Shown here piece after piece: positions 1 to 9,364 of a DNA stretch of 64,000 bases (position 1 is its first letter; each line of letters starts with the position of its first letter). The position numbers were made by a program, and so were the translations under genes. The notes beneath the pieces are model-generated. The model did no database searches and was not told the DNA's origin. It saw nothing but the letters and a program-made list of their open reading frames with translations. The stretch is taken from NCBI RefSeq assembly GCF_027531025.1, contig NZ_JAPZQX010000006.1, positions 1 through 64,000 of the forward strand. Reading direction: 5' to 3'. The DNA is from Novosphingobium sp. Its GTDB lineage: Bacteria; Pseudomonadota; Alphaproteobacteria; Sphingomonadales; Sphingomonadaceae.

Positions 1-1
1 C

Positions 2-469
2 AAGGTGCTGGGCGCCGATGCGATCATGGCCTCGAACACCAGCTCGATCCCGATCACCCGCATGGCGGTCAGCTCGCCCGATCCGGCGCGGTTCATCGGC
101 CTGCACTTCTTCAATCCGGTTCCGGTGATGGGGCTGATCGAAGTGATCCCGGGTCTTGCGACCTCCAAGGAAACCGTCGCCCGCACCCGCGCCTTCGCCG
201 AAGGGCTGAGCAAGCAGGTGGTGCTGGCCGAGGACGAGCCGGGCTTCGTGGTCAACCGCATCCTTCTGCCGATGATCAACGAGGCGGTCTTCGTGCTGGG
301 CCAGGGCACGGCCAGCATCCCCGATATCGACAAGGGCTGTCGCCTCGGCCTCAACCACCCGATGGGGCCGCTGGAGCTGGCGGATTTCGTCGGGCTCGAT
401 ACCTGCCTCGACATCGTCAAGGTGCTCTACAACACCACCGGCGACAGCAAGTACCGCCCCGCGCCGCGG
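2..469 (+). CDS. 3-hydroxybutyryl-CoA dehydrogenase, partial (both ends missing)
   Basis: The gene enters from the left edge and reads in frame from base 2. The visible ~155 residues cover the end of the NAD-binding domain (SNTSSI, FIGLHFFNPVPVM) and most of the C-terminal dimerisation domain (PGFVVNRIL, HPMGPLELADFVGLDT). This is diagnostic of 3-hydroxyacyl/3-hydroxybutyryl-CoA dehydrogenase, which interconverts 3-hydroxyacyl-CoA and acetoacyl-CoA with NAD(P) in fatty acid or butanoate metabolism. Similarity stops abruptly after SKYRPAP. Homologues continue with about 25-30 residues (a WLGRKTGRGFYDY-type end), but here the frame runs on for some 50 unrelated residues to a stop at 626-628. 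That tail is antisense to the opposing sugar transferase gene. The enzyme is therefore truncated at the 466-469 junction. Confidence 0.85.
466..469. other. junction joining two truncated convergent genes
   Basis: Left of this point the plus strand encodes a normal 3-hydroxybutyryl-CoA dehydrogenase. Right of it the minus strand encodes a normal sugar transferase up to the motif GDMS. Both proteins lose family similarity within four bases of each other. No transposase, direct repeat or long microhomology is visible at the join. A deletion removing both 3' ends and whatever lay between them would give this arrangement, and so would an assembly or scaffold misjoin. The sequence alone cannot separate these. 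Confidence 0.7.
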
Positions 470-1575
470 CTCATGTCGCCTTTCAACACGTTGAGCAGCT
501 GCGGCACTTCGTCGATCGAAGTCCGGCGCAGGAAGGCACCGATCCGGGTGATCCGGTCATCATCGCGTGCCGCCGAGCGCTTGCCGGCCAGATCGGTTGC
601 GGCAGCCCGCATGGTCCGGAACTTGTAGATCGAGAAGAACCGGTTGTTGCGTCCGACCCGTGGCTGCTTGAACAGGGCCGGGCCACCATCCTCTAGCCGG
701 ATCAGGACTGCGATCAGGATCAGTGGTATGGCCAGGGCGACAAGCGCCGGTACGGCAATCGCCAGGTCAAGAGCCCGCTTGAGCAGGCGCGAACGCAGGC
801 CGAGCGGCCCGGAAGCTACGATCAGCTTGCCGATCCCCTCATCGCGGGTGGTACCCAGGATGCCCAGCGAATCGACCTCGGTATCGACAATCTCACCGCG
901 CATTTGCCCACCTTTCAGCACCATGGCCCAGGCGGCGCGCCGTTCGGGCGGGCAGGAGACGATCACCCGGTCCATGTTGCCGATCAGCATGCCAAGCCGG
1001 TTGAGCATCTGCGGGTCGTGCAGGTCTGGCACCAGGCCCGCCGTGCTCGCGCTGATCCGATAGCACGCGCCAGCATTTAGGGTCGGCCCGCCATCATCGA
1101 TGATCAGCAGGTTGACCGCGCGCTCACCCACCCGCTGCCGGATTGCCGGTTGCAGATTGAACCGCGCCCAGAGCTGCAACAACAAGGTACTGACAATGCT
1201 AAGCGTGAAGCCAACGCGCGAAAGTTGCAGGCTCGAGCGGGCCAGGAACAGGATCAGCACCACCAGCAGAGTGGCGATCGAAAGTGCCATGATTGCCCGC
1301 TGCATCCCGTACTCGCCGGAAACCAGCGCCGGCACGGAATAGGTCTGGTTAAGGATCGCGACTGTCCAGAACAGCGGCAGCAGCAATTGCGCGACGCCCC
1401 AGATCGTTTCAGCAAACGGATCGCCGAGATAGAACCACGCGGCAAAAGCGAAGCCGAGCAGCAGCATGGTCCCATCGATCAGCAGCTGAGCACCGTAAAT
1501 CTGCAGTCGTCGGCGCTCCAGCGAAGGTGCCAGACCGCCGTAATCCTCAACCGTTTTCGTGAATGCTGCTGCCAT
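469..1575 (-). CDS. polyprenyl-phosphate sugar-1-phosphate transferase (WcaJ/GelB type), 3'-truncated
   Basis: This is an initiating glycosyltransferase of exopolysaccharide synthesis, of the kind that transfers a hexose-1-phosphate to undecaprenyl phosphate at the inner membrane. The N-terminal half has about four hydrophobic segments (residues 25-140) and a Rossmann-like region. The bacterial sugar transferase domain starts near residue 262 (RALDLAIAVPALV), with a membrane helix followed by the family motifs KFRTM, RRTSIDEVPQ and LNVLKGDMS. The family continues with IVGPRP and about 60-70 more residues including the PGITGWAQ region. All of that is missing, because the frame enters the opposing gene at the 466-469 junction and ends at 427. 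The protein as encoded is probably inactive. The start is the ATG at 1575, 58 bases downstream of holA in the same direction. Confidence 0.85.
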
Positions 1576-1633
1576 GGTCTATCGGGTTCGAATCATGAGT
1601 TCGGCTGATAAAGAGTATAGTGGCGCGTCATGA

Positions 1634-2665
1634 CTATTTTCGTCGCGCAATGAAACCGGCGATTTCGGTCAGTTCCTGGGCCAGCAGCAATTCGGCCTGC
1701 TGGCTGTTGGCCAACAGCGCCCGGTGCAATTGCATCAAGCGGTCAACCAGCCGCGCCAGCCGTGGCCCGCGCCATTTGCGCAACTGGACGTTGTAATCAC
1801 CCTTGTCCTTCCAGAAGATCCGCCGCGCCCCGGCCTCGGCATCGATCAGCGCGCCGATGTCGCCGCGTGGCCCGACTTTCGCGGCCAGTTGCGCCAGGTG
1901 CGCCGCCCGCCGTTCGATCGCCAGCAACAGGCCAACCGGATTGAGGCCCAGCTCACGCATCCGCTGCAGTTCCCTGGGCAAGCGATCAACCTGTCCCGAC
2001 AGGACGGCATTGACCAGTGGCATGAGCCCATCGTCCTCGGTTCGCGCGCCAATCGCTTCGAGCGCGGCGGCATCGGCCGCACGCGGTGCCTGCGGGCTGG
2101 CATCAAGGTAGAGCGCCAGCTTCTCGATCTCGGCGCGGGCAATGCGGGTGTCCATCGCCGCGGCGCGGGCAATCCGGTCAGCGAGGTCCCCGCCCAGCTT
2201 GACGCCCGCGCCATCCGCCATGTTGCGCACAGCGCTCACCACGTCGCGGAAATCGGGCGGATAAAACATCGCCACCAGTGCATCCGACCGCCCCGCCAGC
2301 AACTTGGCGCTGCGCGACTTGTCGGTCGCATTGGCAGCGAGGACCAGCACCGGACAGGGTTCGGCTTCCCCGCTGACGAGGGTCGCGAGCGCATCATGCG
2401 CCTCCTCGCCGCTCGCCCTGACCCAGATGTGACGGCTGCCGCCGAACAGCGAAGTCGATCGCGCCTCGTCCCCCAGCCGCACCGGGTCCTTGCGCAGGTC
2501 AGCCCCCGACAATTCCACGCGCTCGCCCGGATCGGGCAGGAGGCTGACCAGCAGATTGGCAGCATCCTGGATCCCGGCTTCATCCGGCCCGCACAGGAAG
2601 AACACCCGTGCCTCGCGCACGGCGCGCGGGGCGATCGACTTGAAGTCTTTCTGGGTGGCCTTCAC
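1634..2665 (-). CDS. holA: DNA polymerase III subunit delta
   Basis: HolA is the delta subunit of the clamp loader, which opens the beta sliding clamp during replication. The 343-residue length is normal. The N-terminus has the FFLCGPDEAGIQDAA segment typical of delta subunits, and the C-terminal part has the helical collar region (LGLNPVGLLLAIERR, then KWRGPRLARLVDRLMQLH). The start is GTG at 2665, overlapping the lptE stop by four bases (GTGA), so the two are probably translationally coupled. It is the last gene of the DUF3576–leuS–lptE–holA run, an order familiar from alphaproteobacteria. Identification rests on overall family resemblance and on this context. Confidence 0.93.
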   Translation of the reverse strand: MKATQKDFKSIAPRAVREARVFFLCGPDEAGIQDAANLLVSLLPDPGERVELSGADLRKDPVRLGDEARSTSLFGGSRHIWVRASGEEAHDALATLVSGEAEPCPVLVLAANATDKSRSAKLLAGRSDALVAMFYPPDFRDVVSAVRNMADGAGVKLGGDLADRIARAAAMDTRIARAEIEKLALYLDASPQAPRAADAAALEAIGARTEDDGLMPLVNAVLSGQVDRLPRELQRMRELGLNPVGLLLAIERRAAHLAQLAAKVGPRGDIGALIDAEAGARRIFWKDKGDYNVQLRKWRGPRLARLVDRLMQLHRALLANSQQAELLLAQELTEIAGFIARRK

Positions 2666-3162
2666 TGGCCGCCGGGCGCTTCGCCGCGCAGCTGCAAGGC
2701 CACGCGGGTCACGATCCGGTCGGCCACGACCTTGGCCAGGTTCTCCAGCGCGGTCTGTTCGGCGGCGATGGTTGCATATTCGGAGCTGACCACGTCGATC
2801 CCGGCATCCGATCCGGCCGTGGCATCCAGCACGATCGCCCCGGTAGCCAGGTCAACCAGCTGGTAGCGCGCCCGCAGGGTGCGCCGTTCGCGGCCGATCG
2901 TGTCGTCGGAGAGAAGACCCAAGCCTTCGAGCCTGTCATCCAGTCGCACATCGAGCCGATAGCGCGGGGTGGTGCGCCCGGCGGCCCCAAGCCGGTCGGT
3001 CAGCGCGTTGCGGACCAGCCAGCCAGCGCGTCCCTCGATCGCGGGGACATCAATGGCGGACAGCCCCTGCGCCACCTGGCCGCTGGCGCCACCGGCATAC
3101 ATGGGCGAAAGCCCGCAGGCCGAGAGCAGCAGCGCCGCCGCAAGAACCGCCAGATGCTTCAT
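2662..3162 (-). CDS. lptE: LPS assembly lipoprotein LptE
   Basis: This 166-residue outer-membrane lipoprotein partners LptD in inserting lipopolysaccharide into the outer leaflet. It has a short lipoprotein signal with lipobox [10 protein letters not shown], the predicted lipidated Cys being residue 16. The mature part matches the LptE pattern, with [10 protein letters not shown] and the [17 protein letters not shown] strands. It overlaps leuS by four bases (ATGA) and holA by four bases. The leuS–lptE–holA order is the usual context of this gene and supports the call. Confidence 0.9.
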   Translation of the reverse strand: MKHLAVLAAALLLSACGLSPMYAGGASGQVAQGLSAIDVPAIEGRAGWLVRNALTDRLGAAGRTTPRYRLDVRLDDRLEGLGLLSDDTIGRERRTLRARYQLVDLATGAIVLDATAGSDAGIDVVSSEYATIAAEQTALENLAKVVADRIVTRVALQLRGEAPGGQ

Positions 3163-5690
3163 GCGACGAGATTGACCAGACGATCAGGCACCACGATCAC
3201 CTTCTTTACCGGCTTGCCATCCAGCGCACGCTGCACCTTGTCGCTGGCCAGTGCAAGCGCCTCCAGTTCCTCGCGCGGCAGGCCCTTGGCTACGGTGACC
3301 GTATCGCGCAGCTTGCCGAGCACCTGGATCGCGATGGTTACTTCGTCCTCGACCAGCAGGGCCGGATCGACAGCTGGCCAGGCCGCGTCGGCAACCAGCC
3401 CGGCTTCGCCCATGTTGGCCCAGGCTTCCTCGGCCAGGTGCGGCATCATCGGCGCAACCAGCAGCAGGATCGTGCGGATCGCGGCCGAGCGGCTGGCGCT
3501 GGGCGCAGCCTTCTCGGTTGCCCCGGTCAGCTCGTAAATGCGGGCTACGGCCTTGTTGAAGCCAAGGGCGGCAATATCCTGGGTGATGGCATGGACAGTC
3601 TGGTGCGTCTTGCGCTCCAGCACCTTGTCCTCACCGGTGGCGGCCGCATCGTATTGCCCGAACAGGCGCCACAGCCGCTGGACGAACCGCGCGCAGCCTT
3701 CGATTCCCGCCTCCGACCAAGGCAGGTCGCGCTCGGGCGGGCTGTCGGACAGCATGAACCAGCGGATCGCGTCGGCCCCATACTGGGCGAGCAAGTCGTC
3801 GGGATCGACCACGTTCTTCTTGCTCTTCGACATCTTGATGACCCGGCCGATCTCGACCGGCTGGCCATCGACCTTGAGCGTGGCCCCTTCGCCCGACCGC
3901 TCAACCTCGGCAGGGTTGTAATAGACCGGCTGGCCATTGACGGGATCGATCCGCGAATAGGTCTCGTGAGTGACCATGCCTTGCGTGAACAGGCTGGCGA
4001 AGGGCTCCTGCACGTCGATCAGCCCGATGTGGGCGAGGGCGCGGGTCCAGAAACGGGCATAGAGCAGGTGGAGGATCGCGTGCTCGATCCCGCCGATGTA
4101 CTGCTCGACCGGCAGCCACTGGCGGATCACCTCGGGATCGAACGGCTTGTCGCCTGGCTGGCTGGCGAACCGCAGGAAATACCACGAGCTATCGACGAAG
4201 GTATCGAGCGTGTCGGTCTCGCGCTCGGCCGGCTGGCCGCAGTTCGGGCAATCGACATGCTTCCAGGTCGGGTGACGCAGCAGCGGGTTGCCGGGCACGT
4301 CAAAGCTGACATCCTCGGGCAGGGTGACCGGCAGCTGGTCCTTGGGCACCGGCACCACGCCGCAGCTGCCACAATGAATGAAGGGGATCGGCGTGCCCCA
4401 GTAACGCTGGCGCGAAACGCCCCAGTCGCGCAGGCGGTATTGCGTTTCGCCCTGGCCCCAGCCTTCGTGGGCGGCCTTGGCGATGACGGCGGCCTTGGCC
4501 TCGCCCACGCCCATCCCGTCGAGCCATTCCGAATTCACGATCCGGCCGGGGCCGGTATAGGCCTCGTCGCCTTCGAACTCGGCATGGGTGACATCGCCAT
4601 CGCTGACCACGCGGGTTACCGGCAGTTCATACTTGCGGGCAAAGTCCAGGTCGCGCTGGTCGTGCGCCGGGCAGCCGAACACCGCGCCCGTGCCGTAATC
4701 CATCAGCACGAAGTTCGCGACATAGACCGGCAAGTGCCAGGACTTCTTGAGCGGGTGCTCCACTGAATAGCCAGTGAAGAAGCCCTTCTTCTCGGCCGTT
4801 TCCAGCTCGGCTGCGGTGGTGCCGCCCTGCTTGCATTCGGCGATAAAGGCCTGGAGCTCCGGCGAGTTGGCAGCAACGGACTGCGCAAACGGGTGATCCG
4901 CCGCGATCGCCACGAAGCTGGCGCCGAACATGGTATCGGGCCGAGTGGTATAGACCTCGATCCCGTCGGCACTGTCGACGAAGCGGAAGGTGCAGCGCAG
5001 GCCCTGGCTCTTGCCGATCCAGTTTTCCTGCATCAGCCGGACCTTTTCCGGCCAGTCCTTCAGCTCGCCCAGGCCCGTCAGCAGGTCGTCGGCAAACTGG
5101 GTGATCTTGAGGAACCACTGGTTGAGCTTGCGCTTCTCGACCACGGCACCCGAGCGCCAGCCGCGCCCGTCGATCACCTGTTCGTTGGCCAGCACGGTCA
5201 TATCGACCGGATCCCAGTTGACCGCCGATTCCTTGCGATAGACGAGGCCCGCCGCATAGAGGTCGAGGAACAGCGCCTGCTCATGGCCGTAATAGTCCGG
5301 CTCGCAGGTGGCGAGTTCGCGGCTCCAGTCGAGCGCGAAGCCCAGCCGCTTCAACTGCGCCTTCATGTTGGCGATATTGTCGCGGGTCCAGCCGCCGGGA
5401 TGGACGCCCTTTTCCATGGCCGCGTTTTCTGCGGGCATGCCGAAGGCGTCCCAGCCCATCGGGTGCAGCACTTCGAAACCCTGCATCCGCTTGGTCCGGG
5501 CGATGACATCGCCCATCGTGTAATTGCGGACGTGGCCGATGTGGATGCGGCCCGAGGGATAGGGAAACATCTCGAGCACATAGGAGCGCGGCTTCGCGCT
5601 GCCATTTTCGGCGCGGAAGGTCTGGCGTTCATCCCACGCGGCTTGCCAGCGCGGCTCGGCGCTGGCCGGATCGAAACGGTCTGCAGTCAT
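3159..5690 (-). CDS. leuS: leucine--tRNA ligase
   Basis: This cytoplasmic class I aminoacyl-tRNA synthetase charges tRNA-Leu. It is 843 residues long, normal for bacterial LeuRS. The ATP-binding HIGH motif lies in [16 protein letters not shown] (about residues 42-57). The editing (CP1) domain occupies the middle, with TTRPDTMFG near residue 250. A zinc-type CGSCG/CPNCG pair sits near residues 440-480, and the KMSKS loop ([15 protein letters not shown]) near residue 618. The C-terminal anticodon-binding domain is complete, ending [15 protein letters not shown]. The start is ATG at 5690, 54 bases after the DUF3576 gene. Confidence 0.98.
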   Translation of the reverse strand: MTADRFDPASAEPRWQAAWDERQTFRAENGSAKPRSYVLEMFPYPSGRIHIGHVRNYTMGDVIARTKRMQGFEVLHPMGWDAFGMPAENAAMEKGVHPGGWTRDNIANMKAQLKRLGFALDWSRELATCEPDYYGHEQALFLDLYAAGLVYRKESAVNWDPVDMTVLANEQVIDGRGWRSGAVVEKRKLNQWFLKITQFADDLLTGLGELKDWPEKVRLMQENWIGKSQGLRCTFRFVDSADGIEVYTTRPDTMFGASFVAIAADHPFAQSVAANSPELQAFIAECKQGGTTAAELETAEKKGFFTGYSVEHPLKKSWHLPVYVANFVLMDYGTGAVFGCPAHDQRDLDFARKYELPVTRVVSDGDVTHAEFEGDEAYTGPGRIVNSEWLDGMGVGEAKAAVIAKAAHEGWGQGETQYRLRDWGVSRQRYWGTPIPFIHCGSCGVVPVPKDQLPVTLPEDVSFDVPGNPLLRHPTWKHVDCPNCGQPAERETDTLDTFVDSSWYFLRFASQPGDKPFDPEVIRQWLPVEQYIGGIEHAILHLLYARFWTRALAHIGLIDVQEPFASLFTQGMVTHETYSRIDPVNGQPVYYNPAEVERSGEGATLKVDGQPVEIGRVIKMSKSKKNVVDPDDLLAQYGADAIRWFMLSDSPPERDLPWSEAGIEGCARFVQRLWRLFGQYDAAATGEDKVLERKTHQTVHAITQDIAALGFNKAVARIYELTGATEKAAPSASRSAAIRTILLLVAPMMPHLAEEAWANMGEAGLVADAAWPAVDPALLVEDEVTIAIQVLGKLRDTVTVAKGLPREELEALALASDKVQRALDGKPVKKVIVVPDRLVNLVA

Positions 5691-5744
5691 GTTCGCCCCT
5701 CTAGCCGCTCAATCGGGCTTGTCGAGGGGCTGCTCGCCCCGGAG

Positions 5745-6206
5745 TTACTGAACCGCGTTGCGGCGCAGGTCACGGGCCTTGGTCAGGATCACGTCTTCCA
5801 GCTTCTGGACCGTGGCGGCCTGGACCGGGGCATCGACCCACACGCCGTTCTGGCTGACCTGGCGGCTGGCCGCCACGCGCAGGGCATCGGCGCGCAGATC
5901 CTGGTCCAGGATGGTGACGGTAACCTTCATCCGTTCACCCGCATTGTTCGGGTTCGCGTACCAATCGGTCACGATCACGCCCCCGTTGCTGTCGGTCTGC
6001 AGCAGGGGCATGAAGCTCAGCGCTTCAAGGCTGGCGCGCCACAGGTAGCTGTTCACCCCGATCGTGGTGATCTGCGAGGCGGCGAGGTCGGCCTTGGGCC
6101 GGTCCCTATTTCCGCAGCTAGCCAGCGCCAGGGCCGTCATCGCGACGAGGGCAGCGCGGCCGAAGCGGAACTTGGTGGTGCGGCCGAAAGAAGTGGTGCC
6201 AGTCAT
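5745..6206 (-). CDS. DUF3576 domain lipoprotein
   Basis: This is a predicted lipoprotein of about 153 residues with unknown biochemical role. The start is placed at the ATG at 6206 (MTGTTSFGRTTKFRFG), because an AGGATCCGGA-like ribosome-binding site precedes it and the signal peptide then has normal length. The in-frame ATG at 6263 would add 19 residues before the signal. The signal ends in a lipobox, LALASCGN. The mature part has the DUF3576 pattern: GVNSYLWRASLEALSFMPL, then a strand-rich region and an alanine/arginine-rich end. In alphaproteobacteria this gene usually precedes leuS, as here, which suggests an envelope-related role next to lptE. That role is inferred only. Confidence 0.85.
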   Translation of the reverse strand: MTGTTSFGRTTKFRFGRAALVAMTALALASCGNRDRPKADLAASQITTIGVNSYLWRASLEALSFMPLLQTDSNGGVIVTDWYANPNNAGERMKVTVTILDQDLRADALRVAASRQVSQNGVWVDAPVQAATVQKLEDVILTKARDLRRNAVQ

Positions 6207-6468
6207 CGTGCTAATCCGGATCCTGTCGCTGGCGCGAAGCCGATGGGGCCACGCGCTATTCATGCGCTGCCTCTATAGCCAAGGCGGCCAGAGCAGCAAG
6301 CCCATTGGCCGACAGCGCCGTGAATAGCGGCTGAATACAACCGATCGGGCGAGCGACGTTAAGCCCGAATTCAGCCGTTGAACCGCAGATTGCGCTTGGA
6401 ACTCTTGGCAATCCGCGCGATTATACCTCCGAGTCCCGGACACCGCAGCGCAGGAGCGAGGCAGGATC

Positions 6469-7212
6469 ATGACAGTGCAGGCTGGCAGTATCGGCAAGCG
6501 GCGCAACAGCGCCACGGCCGCGCTGTTGCTGGGCGGTGCGGTCGCCCTGCTGGCCTTGCCGAGCGCGGTGCTGGCCTTCGCGACGGGGTTCGGGCCTGCC
6601 GGGCTTGTCCGCGTTGCCGAGGTTGAGCCAGAGGCCGGGTTCCAGCCGGCGCAGGTCGATCCGCGCCTGGCTCGTTCGATTTCGGTGCGCGCCCTGGGCA
6701 AGGGGCAGACCTTCCGCTTCACCCCCGGCGCCTCACCCAGTCGGCTGGATCGATCGGTTAGTCTTGCGGTGCGCGGTGCGGCCGGGCGCGGGGCACAGTC
6801 GCCCGGTGCTGCGGCTGATGATGCAGCGAGCAGCTTCGGCATTGCTCCCACGGCTTACAACCTTGGCGGCTCGCGCGGCTACAAGGGCTTCGCCCCGGGC
6901 GTCCTGCCGCGCACCGACGCGCAAATGCCCGATCTCAGAAGCTTTGCCCCCAGCCCAGGGCCAAAGGGCGCGCCTTCACGGTTCAGCCCGCGCATCGCGC
7001 TTGACGAACGTGAGCAAGCCGGACGCGCGCCGCGCACCTTGCAGGGGCAGGCCGATGAAGTGGTGGATCTTGGCGGGTCTTACCGCCTGACCCGCAACCT
7101 CAACGTAACGGCTGGTGTGCGCTCCACATCGGATCGTGACCGGCTGGCTCCGCTGAGCGACGGACGTAAGGATAACCAGGCGGTTTACGTCGGCACCCAG
7201 CTCAAATTCTGA
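6469..7212 (+). CDS. secreted hypothetical protein with beta-strand-like C-terminus
   Basis: I do not recognise a named family in this 247-residue protein. Residues about 14-36 form a hydrophobic signal peptide (ATAALLLGGAVALLALPSAVLAFA). Residues 40-190 are rich in Ala, Gly, Pro and Arg and look mostly disordered. The last ~45 residues (DLGGSYRLTRNLNVTAGVRS to VGTQLKF) alternate like outer-membrane beta-strands and end in Phe, the usual terminal residue of outer-membrane proteins. An envelope location is inferred from the signal peptide and that ending. Coding potential is supported by plus-strand codon bias. The opposing 192-codon reading frame (6273-6851) has no protein-like features. Confidence 0.7.
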   Translation: MTVQAGSIGKRRNSATAALLLGGAVALLALPSAVLAFATGFGPAGLVRVAEVEPEAGFQPAQVDPRLARSISVRALGKGQTFRFTPGASPSRLDRSVSLAVRGAAGRGAQSPGAAADDAASSFGIAPTAYNLGGSRGYKGFAPGVLPRTDAQMPDLRSFAPSPGPKGAPSRFSPRIALDEREQAGRAPRTLQGQADEVVDLGGSYRLTRNLNVTAGVRSTSDRDRLAPLSDGRKDNQAVYVGTQLKF

Positions 7213-7309
7213 TCCGGCGCTTGTCTCATTTTACGTATGCAGTGTGCTTGCCGCCGTGGGCGGTGCTGCGTACACCTGCCCTTACGGAATCCGTTGAAGG
7301 AGCAATGAA

Positions 7310-8032
7310 ATGGGCCGAGTTGCAGTAGTTACCGGTGGCACGCGCGGTATTGGCGAAGCGATCTGCCAGCGGCTGAAGCGCCAGGGTCATACGGTAATCG
7401 CGAACTATGCGGGCAACGAGGAGAAGGCCAAGGCCTTCACTGCCGCCACCGGCATTCCGGCCTATCGCTGGGACGTGGGCGATCATGAGGCGACACTGGC
7501 CGGCTGCGCGCAGGTCGAGGCCGATCACGGCCCGATCGACATCGTCATCAACAACGCCGGGATCACCCGCGATGGCACGCTCCACCGGATGACCTTCGAG
7601 GACTGGAACGAAGTGCTGCGGATCAACCTGGGCGGCTGCTTCAACATGGCCAAGGCCACGTTCCCCGGCATGCGCGAGCGCGGCTGGGGGCGGATCGTCA
7701 ATATCGGTTCGATCAATGGCCAGGCCGGGCAATATGGCCAGGTCAACTATGCCGCGGCCAAGTCTGGCATTCACGGTTTCACCAAGGCGCTGGCGCAGGA
7801 AGGCGCCAAGTTCGGCGTGACGGTCAACGCCATCGCTCCGGGCTATATCGACACGGATATGGTCGCGGCCGTGCCCGCTCCCGTGCTGGAAAAGATCATT
7901 GCCAAGATCCCGGTCGGGCGGCTTGGCCATGCCGAAGAGATCGCCCGCGGGGTGGCCTTTCTGACCAGCGAGAACGGCGGGTTCGTGACCGGTTCGACCA
8001 TGTCGATCAACGGCGGGCAGCACATGTACTGA
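7310..8032 (+). CDS. phbB: acetoacetyl-CoA reductase
   Basis: This NADPH-dependent short-chain dehydrogenase of 240 residues reduces acetoacetyl-CoA to (R)-3-hydroxybutyryl-CoA for polyhydroxybutyrate synthesis. The cofactor loop TGGTRGIG is at residues 8-15 and NNAG is in the 80s. The catalytic triad is S134, Y147 and K151 (GSINGQAGQYGQVNYAAAKS). The typical PhaB ending SINGGQHMY distinguishes it from FabG. A strong ribosome-binding site (GAAGGAG) precedes the ATG at 7310. No phaC or phaA is in the window. The downstream small gene follows after eight bases. Confidence 0.93.
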   Translation: MGRVAVVTGGTRGIGEAICQRLKRQGHTVIANYAGNEEKAKAFTAATGIPAYRWDVGDHEATLAGCAQVEADHGPIDIVINNAGITRDGTLHRMTFEDWNEVLRINLGGCFNMAKATFPGMRERGWGRIVNIGSINGQAGQYGQVNYAAAKSGIHGFTKALAQEGAKFGVTVNAIAPGYIDTDMVAAVPAPVLEKIIAKIPVGRLGHAEEIARGVAFLTSENGGFVTGSTMSINGGQHMY

Positions 8033-8040
8033 GCCCAGCG

Positions 8041-8451
8041 ATGGCTGTTCTCGCGTGGTTGCGCCGCCGCCTAGCGGGGCGAAGGGAATTGCGGGCACCG
8101 GATGGCTATCTGACGCTCGCCTGGCTTGATCATGGCATCAACGAGCAGGACAGGCCATCCTACGCGCGCGCTTGTGCGGCAGCGCGGGGCAGGTTGGAGC
8201 ATTCCTTGCGCAACAAGCTGACCAGCCATGAAAGCTCTTACTACGGAAGTCCGCTTTGGCGGGGCGCGGCAACGTCCGAGTATCACTCGGTGTTTATCCA
8301 CCCCAACACCGATGAGCGTGATGAAGATGTGTTCTACGAGCAGTTTCCGCGTTCCGCGCTGCTGATCACCGTCGCCTGGTACAGAGACGACAAGAACTTG
8401 CGTGCACGCTTGTCGGGTCTTGGGGAAGTCGTATTCGACCTGGACCCTTAG
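8041..8451 (+). CDS. hypothetical protein, 136 aa
   Basis: No family is recognised. The gene starts eight bases after phbB, suggesting co-transcription, and ends before a strong hairpin at 8479. The protein has a basic N-terminus (AWLRRRLAGRRELRAPDG), then a soluble mixed sequence with aromatic-rich segments such as SSYYGSPLWRGAAT and VFYEQFPRSALLITVAWY. It has no signal peptide or membrane segment. Its base composition is less GC-rich than its neighbours, which may point to weaker constraint or a different origin. The opposite strand has an open frame (8071-8547), but that overlaps the regulator gene downstream and looks like a shadow. Confidence 0.55.
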   Translation: MAVLAWLRRRLAGRRELRAPDGYLTLAWLDHGINEQDRPSYARACAAARGRLEHSLRNKLTSHESSYYGSPLWRGAATSEYHSVFIHPNTDERDEDVFYEQFPRSALLITVAWYRDDKNLRARLSGLGEVVFDLDP

Positions 8452-8478
8452 TACGCGACCGTGTGATGCCGAGATCTT

Positions 8479-8502
8479 GGGCCGGCCTTGATGGGCCGGC
8501 CC
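8479..8502. terminator. hairpin between convergent genes
   Basis: A nine-base-pair GC stem (GGGCCGGCC / GGCCGGCCC) with a six-base loop sits in the 61-base gap between the plus-strand hypothetical gene ending at 8451 and the minus-strand regulator ending at 8513. There is no clear T-run on either side, so it is a likely but not ideal bidirectional terminator. Confidence 0.6.
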
Positions 8503-8512
8503 TTGGATCGGT

Positions 8513-9280
8513 TCAATCGACCGTAAAGGCGGCGACACGCCAGCCATGATTCTCCGACGCCAGTGAGAGCGTTTCCGTCACATAGCCCTTCTTGCTGTAT
8601 TGGGCCTTGAAGGTGATGGTCCAATAGCCGTTCGGCGGGGCCGGCCGGAAATTAACTGTCACCAATTCGCGCGACTGGATCGTTCCCAACTCGCCGCGCA
8701 GCTTCGCCGAGCCGGCGCTCCACCATTCGACCGAATTGAGCAACTGGAACGACTTGTGGGTCGCTTGCCAGCTTGCGGACCAATCGTTGCGGTCGACCAG
8801 CGCCAGAAACTGCTGCGCCGCGTCGATGGCGGCAGCTTCGGCCGCCGGAGTGGGAGAGACCGCTGTGGCCGTGGTAAACGGTACGCTTGGAGCAAGGTTC
8901 GGTCCCGACATCGACAACAAGGCGATGAGGGCTAGGCTGAGAGACATGACAGATCCTCCAACAATCCAGCCGGCGCGGCGGGTCGAGCCTCGGCCTTGAG
9001 CTGGCTGGAGCTGTGGTGGAGCCGCAGCGCTGTCCGGCGCATCCCCCAAAGGCTTGTCCCCCAGCAATTCGGGGTCCTGTGCCTCGGCCTCGCGCAGCAG
9101 CCGGGCGGCTTCGCGGCTGGAGGAAGTTCCCAGCTTGCGCCGCGCATCGCGCAGCCGCTCGTTAATCGTATGGACCGAAAGCCCCAGGTGCCGCGCCATG
9201 CTTTTGACTTCGTAGCCCTGCAGGAGCAGGCGCAGCGTTTCCTTCTCCTTCTCGGTCAGGGATTGATGGGGCTGGGTCAT
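8513..9280 (-). CDS. membrane-anchored LuxR-type HTH regulator with DUF4019 domain
   Basis: This 255-residue protein has three parts. Residues 7-62 are a GerE/LuxR-type winged helix: LTEKEKETLRLLLQGYEVKS, with a recognition helix around SVHTINERLRDARRKLG. Residues 65-100 are a Pro/Ala-rich linker. Residues 104-126 are a single hydrophobic span (GWIVGGSVMSLSLALIALLS). After it comes a ~125-residue domain resembling DUF4019, with AAQQFLALVDRNDWSASWQ and later GYWTITFKAQYSKKGYVTETL. By topology the DNA-binding part is cytoplasmic and DUF4019 periplasmic, giving a ToxR/CadC-like one-component layout. Signal and targets are unknown. It is transcribed divergently from the ribbon-helix-helix gene at 9365, with an 84-base gap. 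Confidence 0.85.
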   Translation of the reverse strand: MTQPHQSLTEKEKETLRLLLQGYEVKSMARHLGLSVHTINERLRDARRKLGTSSSREAARLLREAEAQDPELLGDKPLGDAPDSAAAPPQLQPAQGRGSTRRAGWIVGGSVMSLSLALIALLSMSGPNLAPSVPFTTATAVSPTPAAEAAAIDAAQQFLALVDRNDWSASWQATHKSFQLLNSVEWWSAGSAKLRGELGTIQSRELVTVNFRPAPPNGYWTITFKAQYSKKGYVTETLSLASENHGWRVAAFTVD

Positions 9281-9364
9281 CGGTTCGGTCTAGGGTGAGG
9301 GCCGTTCAGCGGCCACCCCAAATTTTTCGTAGGTTGTGGCTCCCTGCTCAGGCTAGATCGCGCC

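Noticed and set aside
3438..4766. Long plus-strand frame of 442 codons
   Set aside because: It is antisense to leuS, whose protein is complete and highly conserved. The composition is that of a mirrored high-GC gene.
6273..6851. Minus-strand frame of 192 codons facing the secreted hypothetical gene
   Set aside because: Rich in Arg, Pro and Ala with no domain or signal. The plus strand there has a signal peptide and better codon bias.
7226..8098. Minus-strand frame of 290 codons
   Set aside because: It is antisense to phbB, which has all its catalytic residues.
8071..8547. Minus-strand frame of 158 codons
   Set aside because: It overlaps the end of the DUF4019 regulator and the terminator-like hairpin, and shows no family features. 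The plus-strand frame directly after phbB is preferred.
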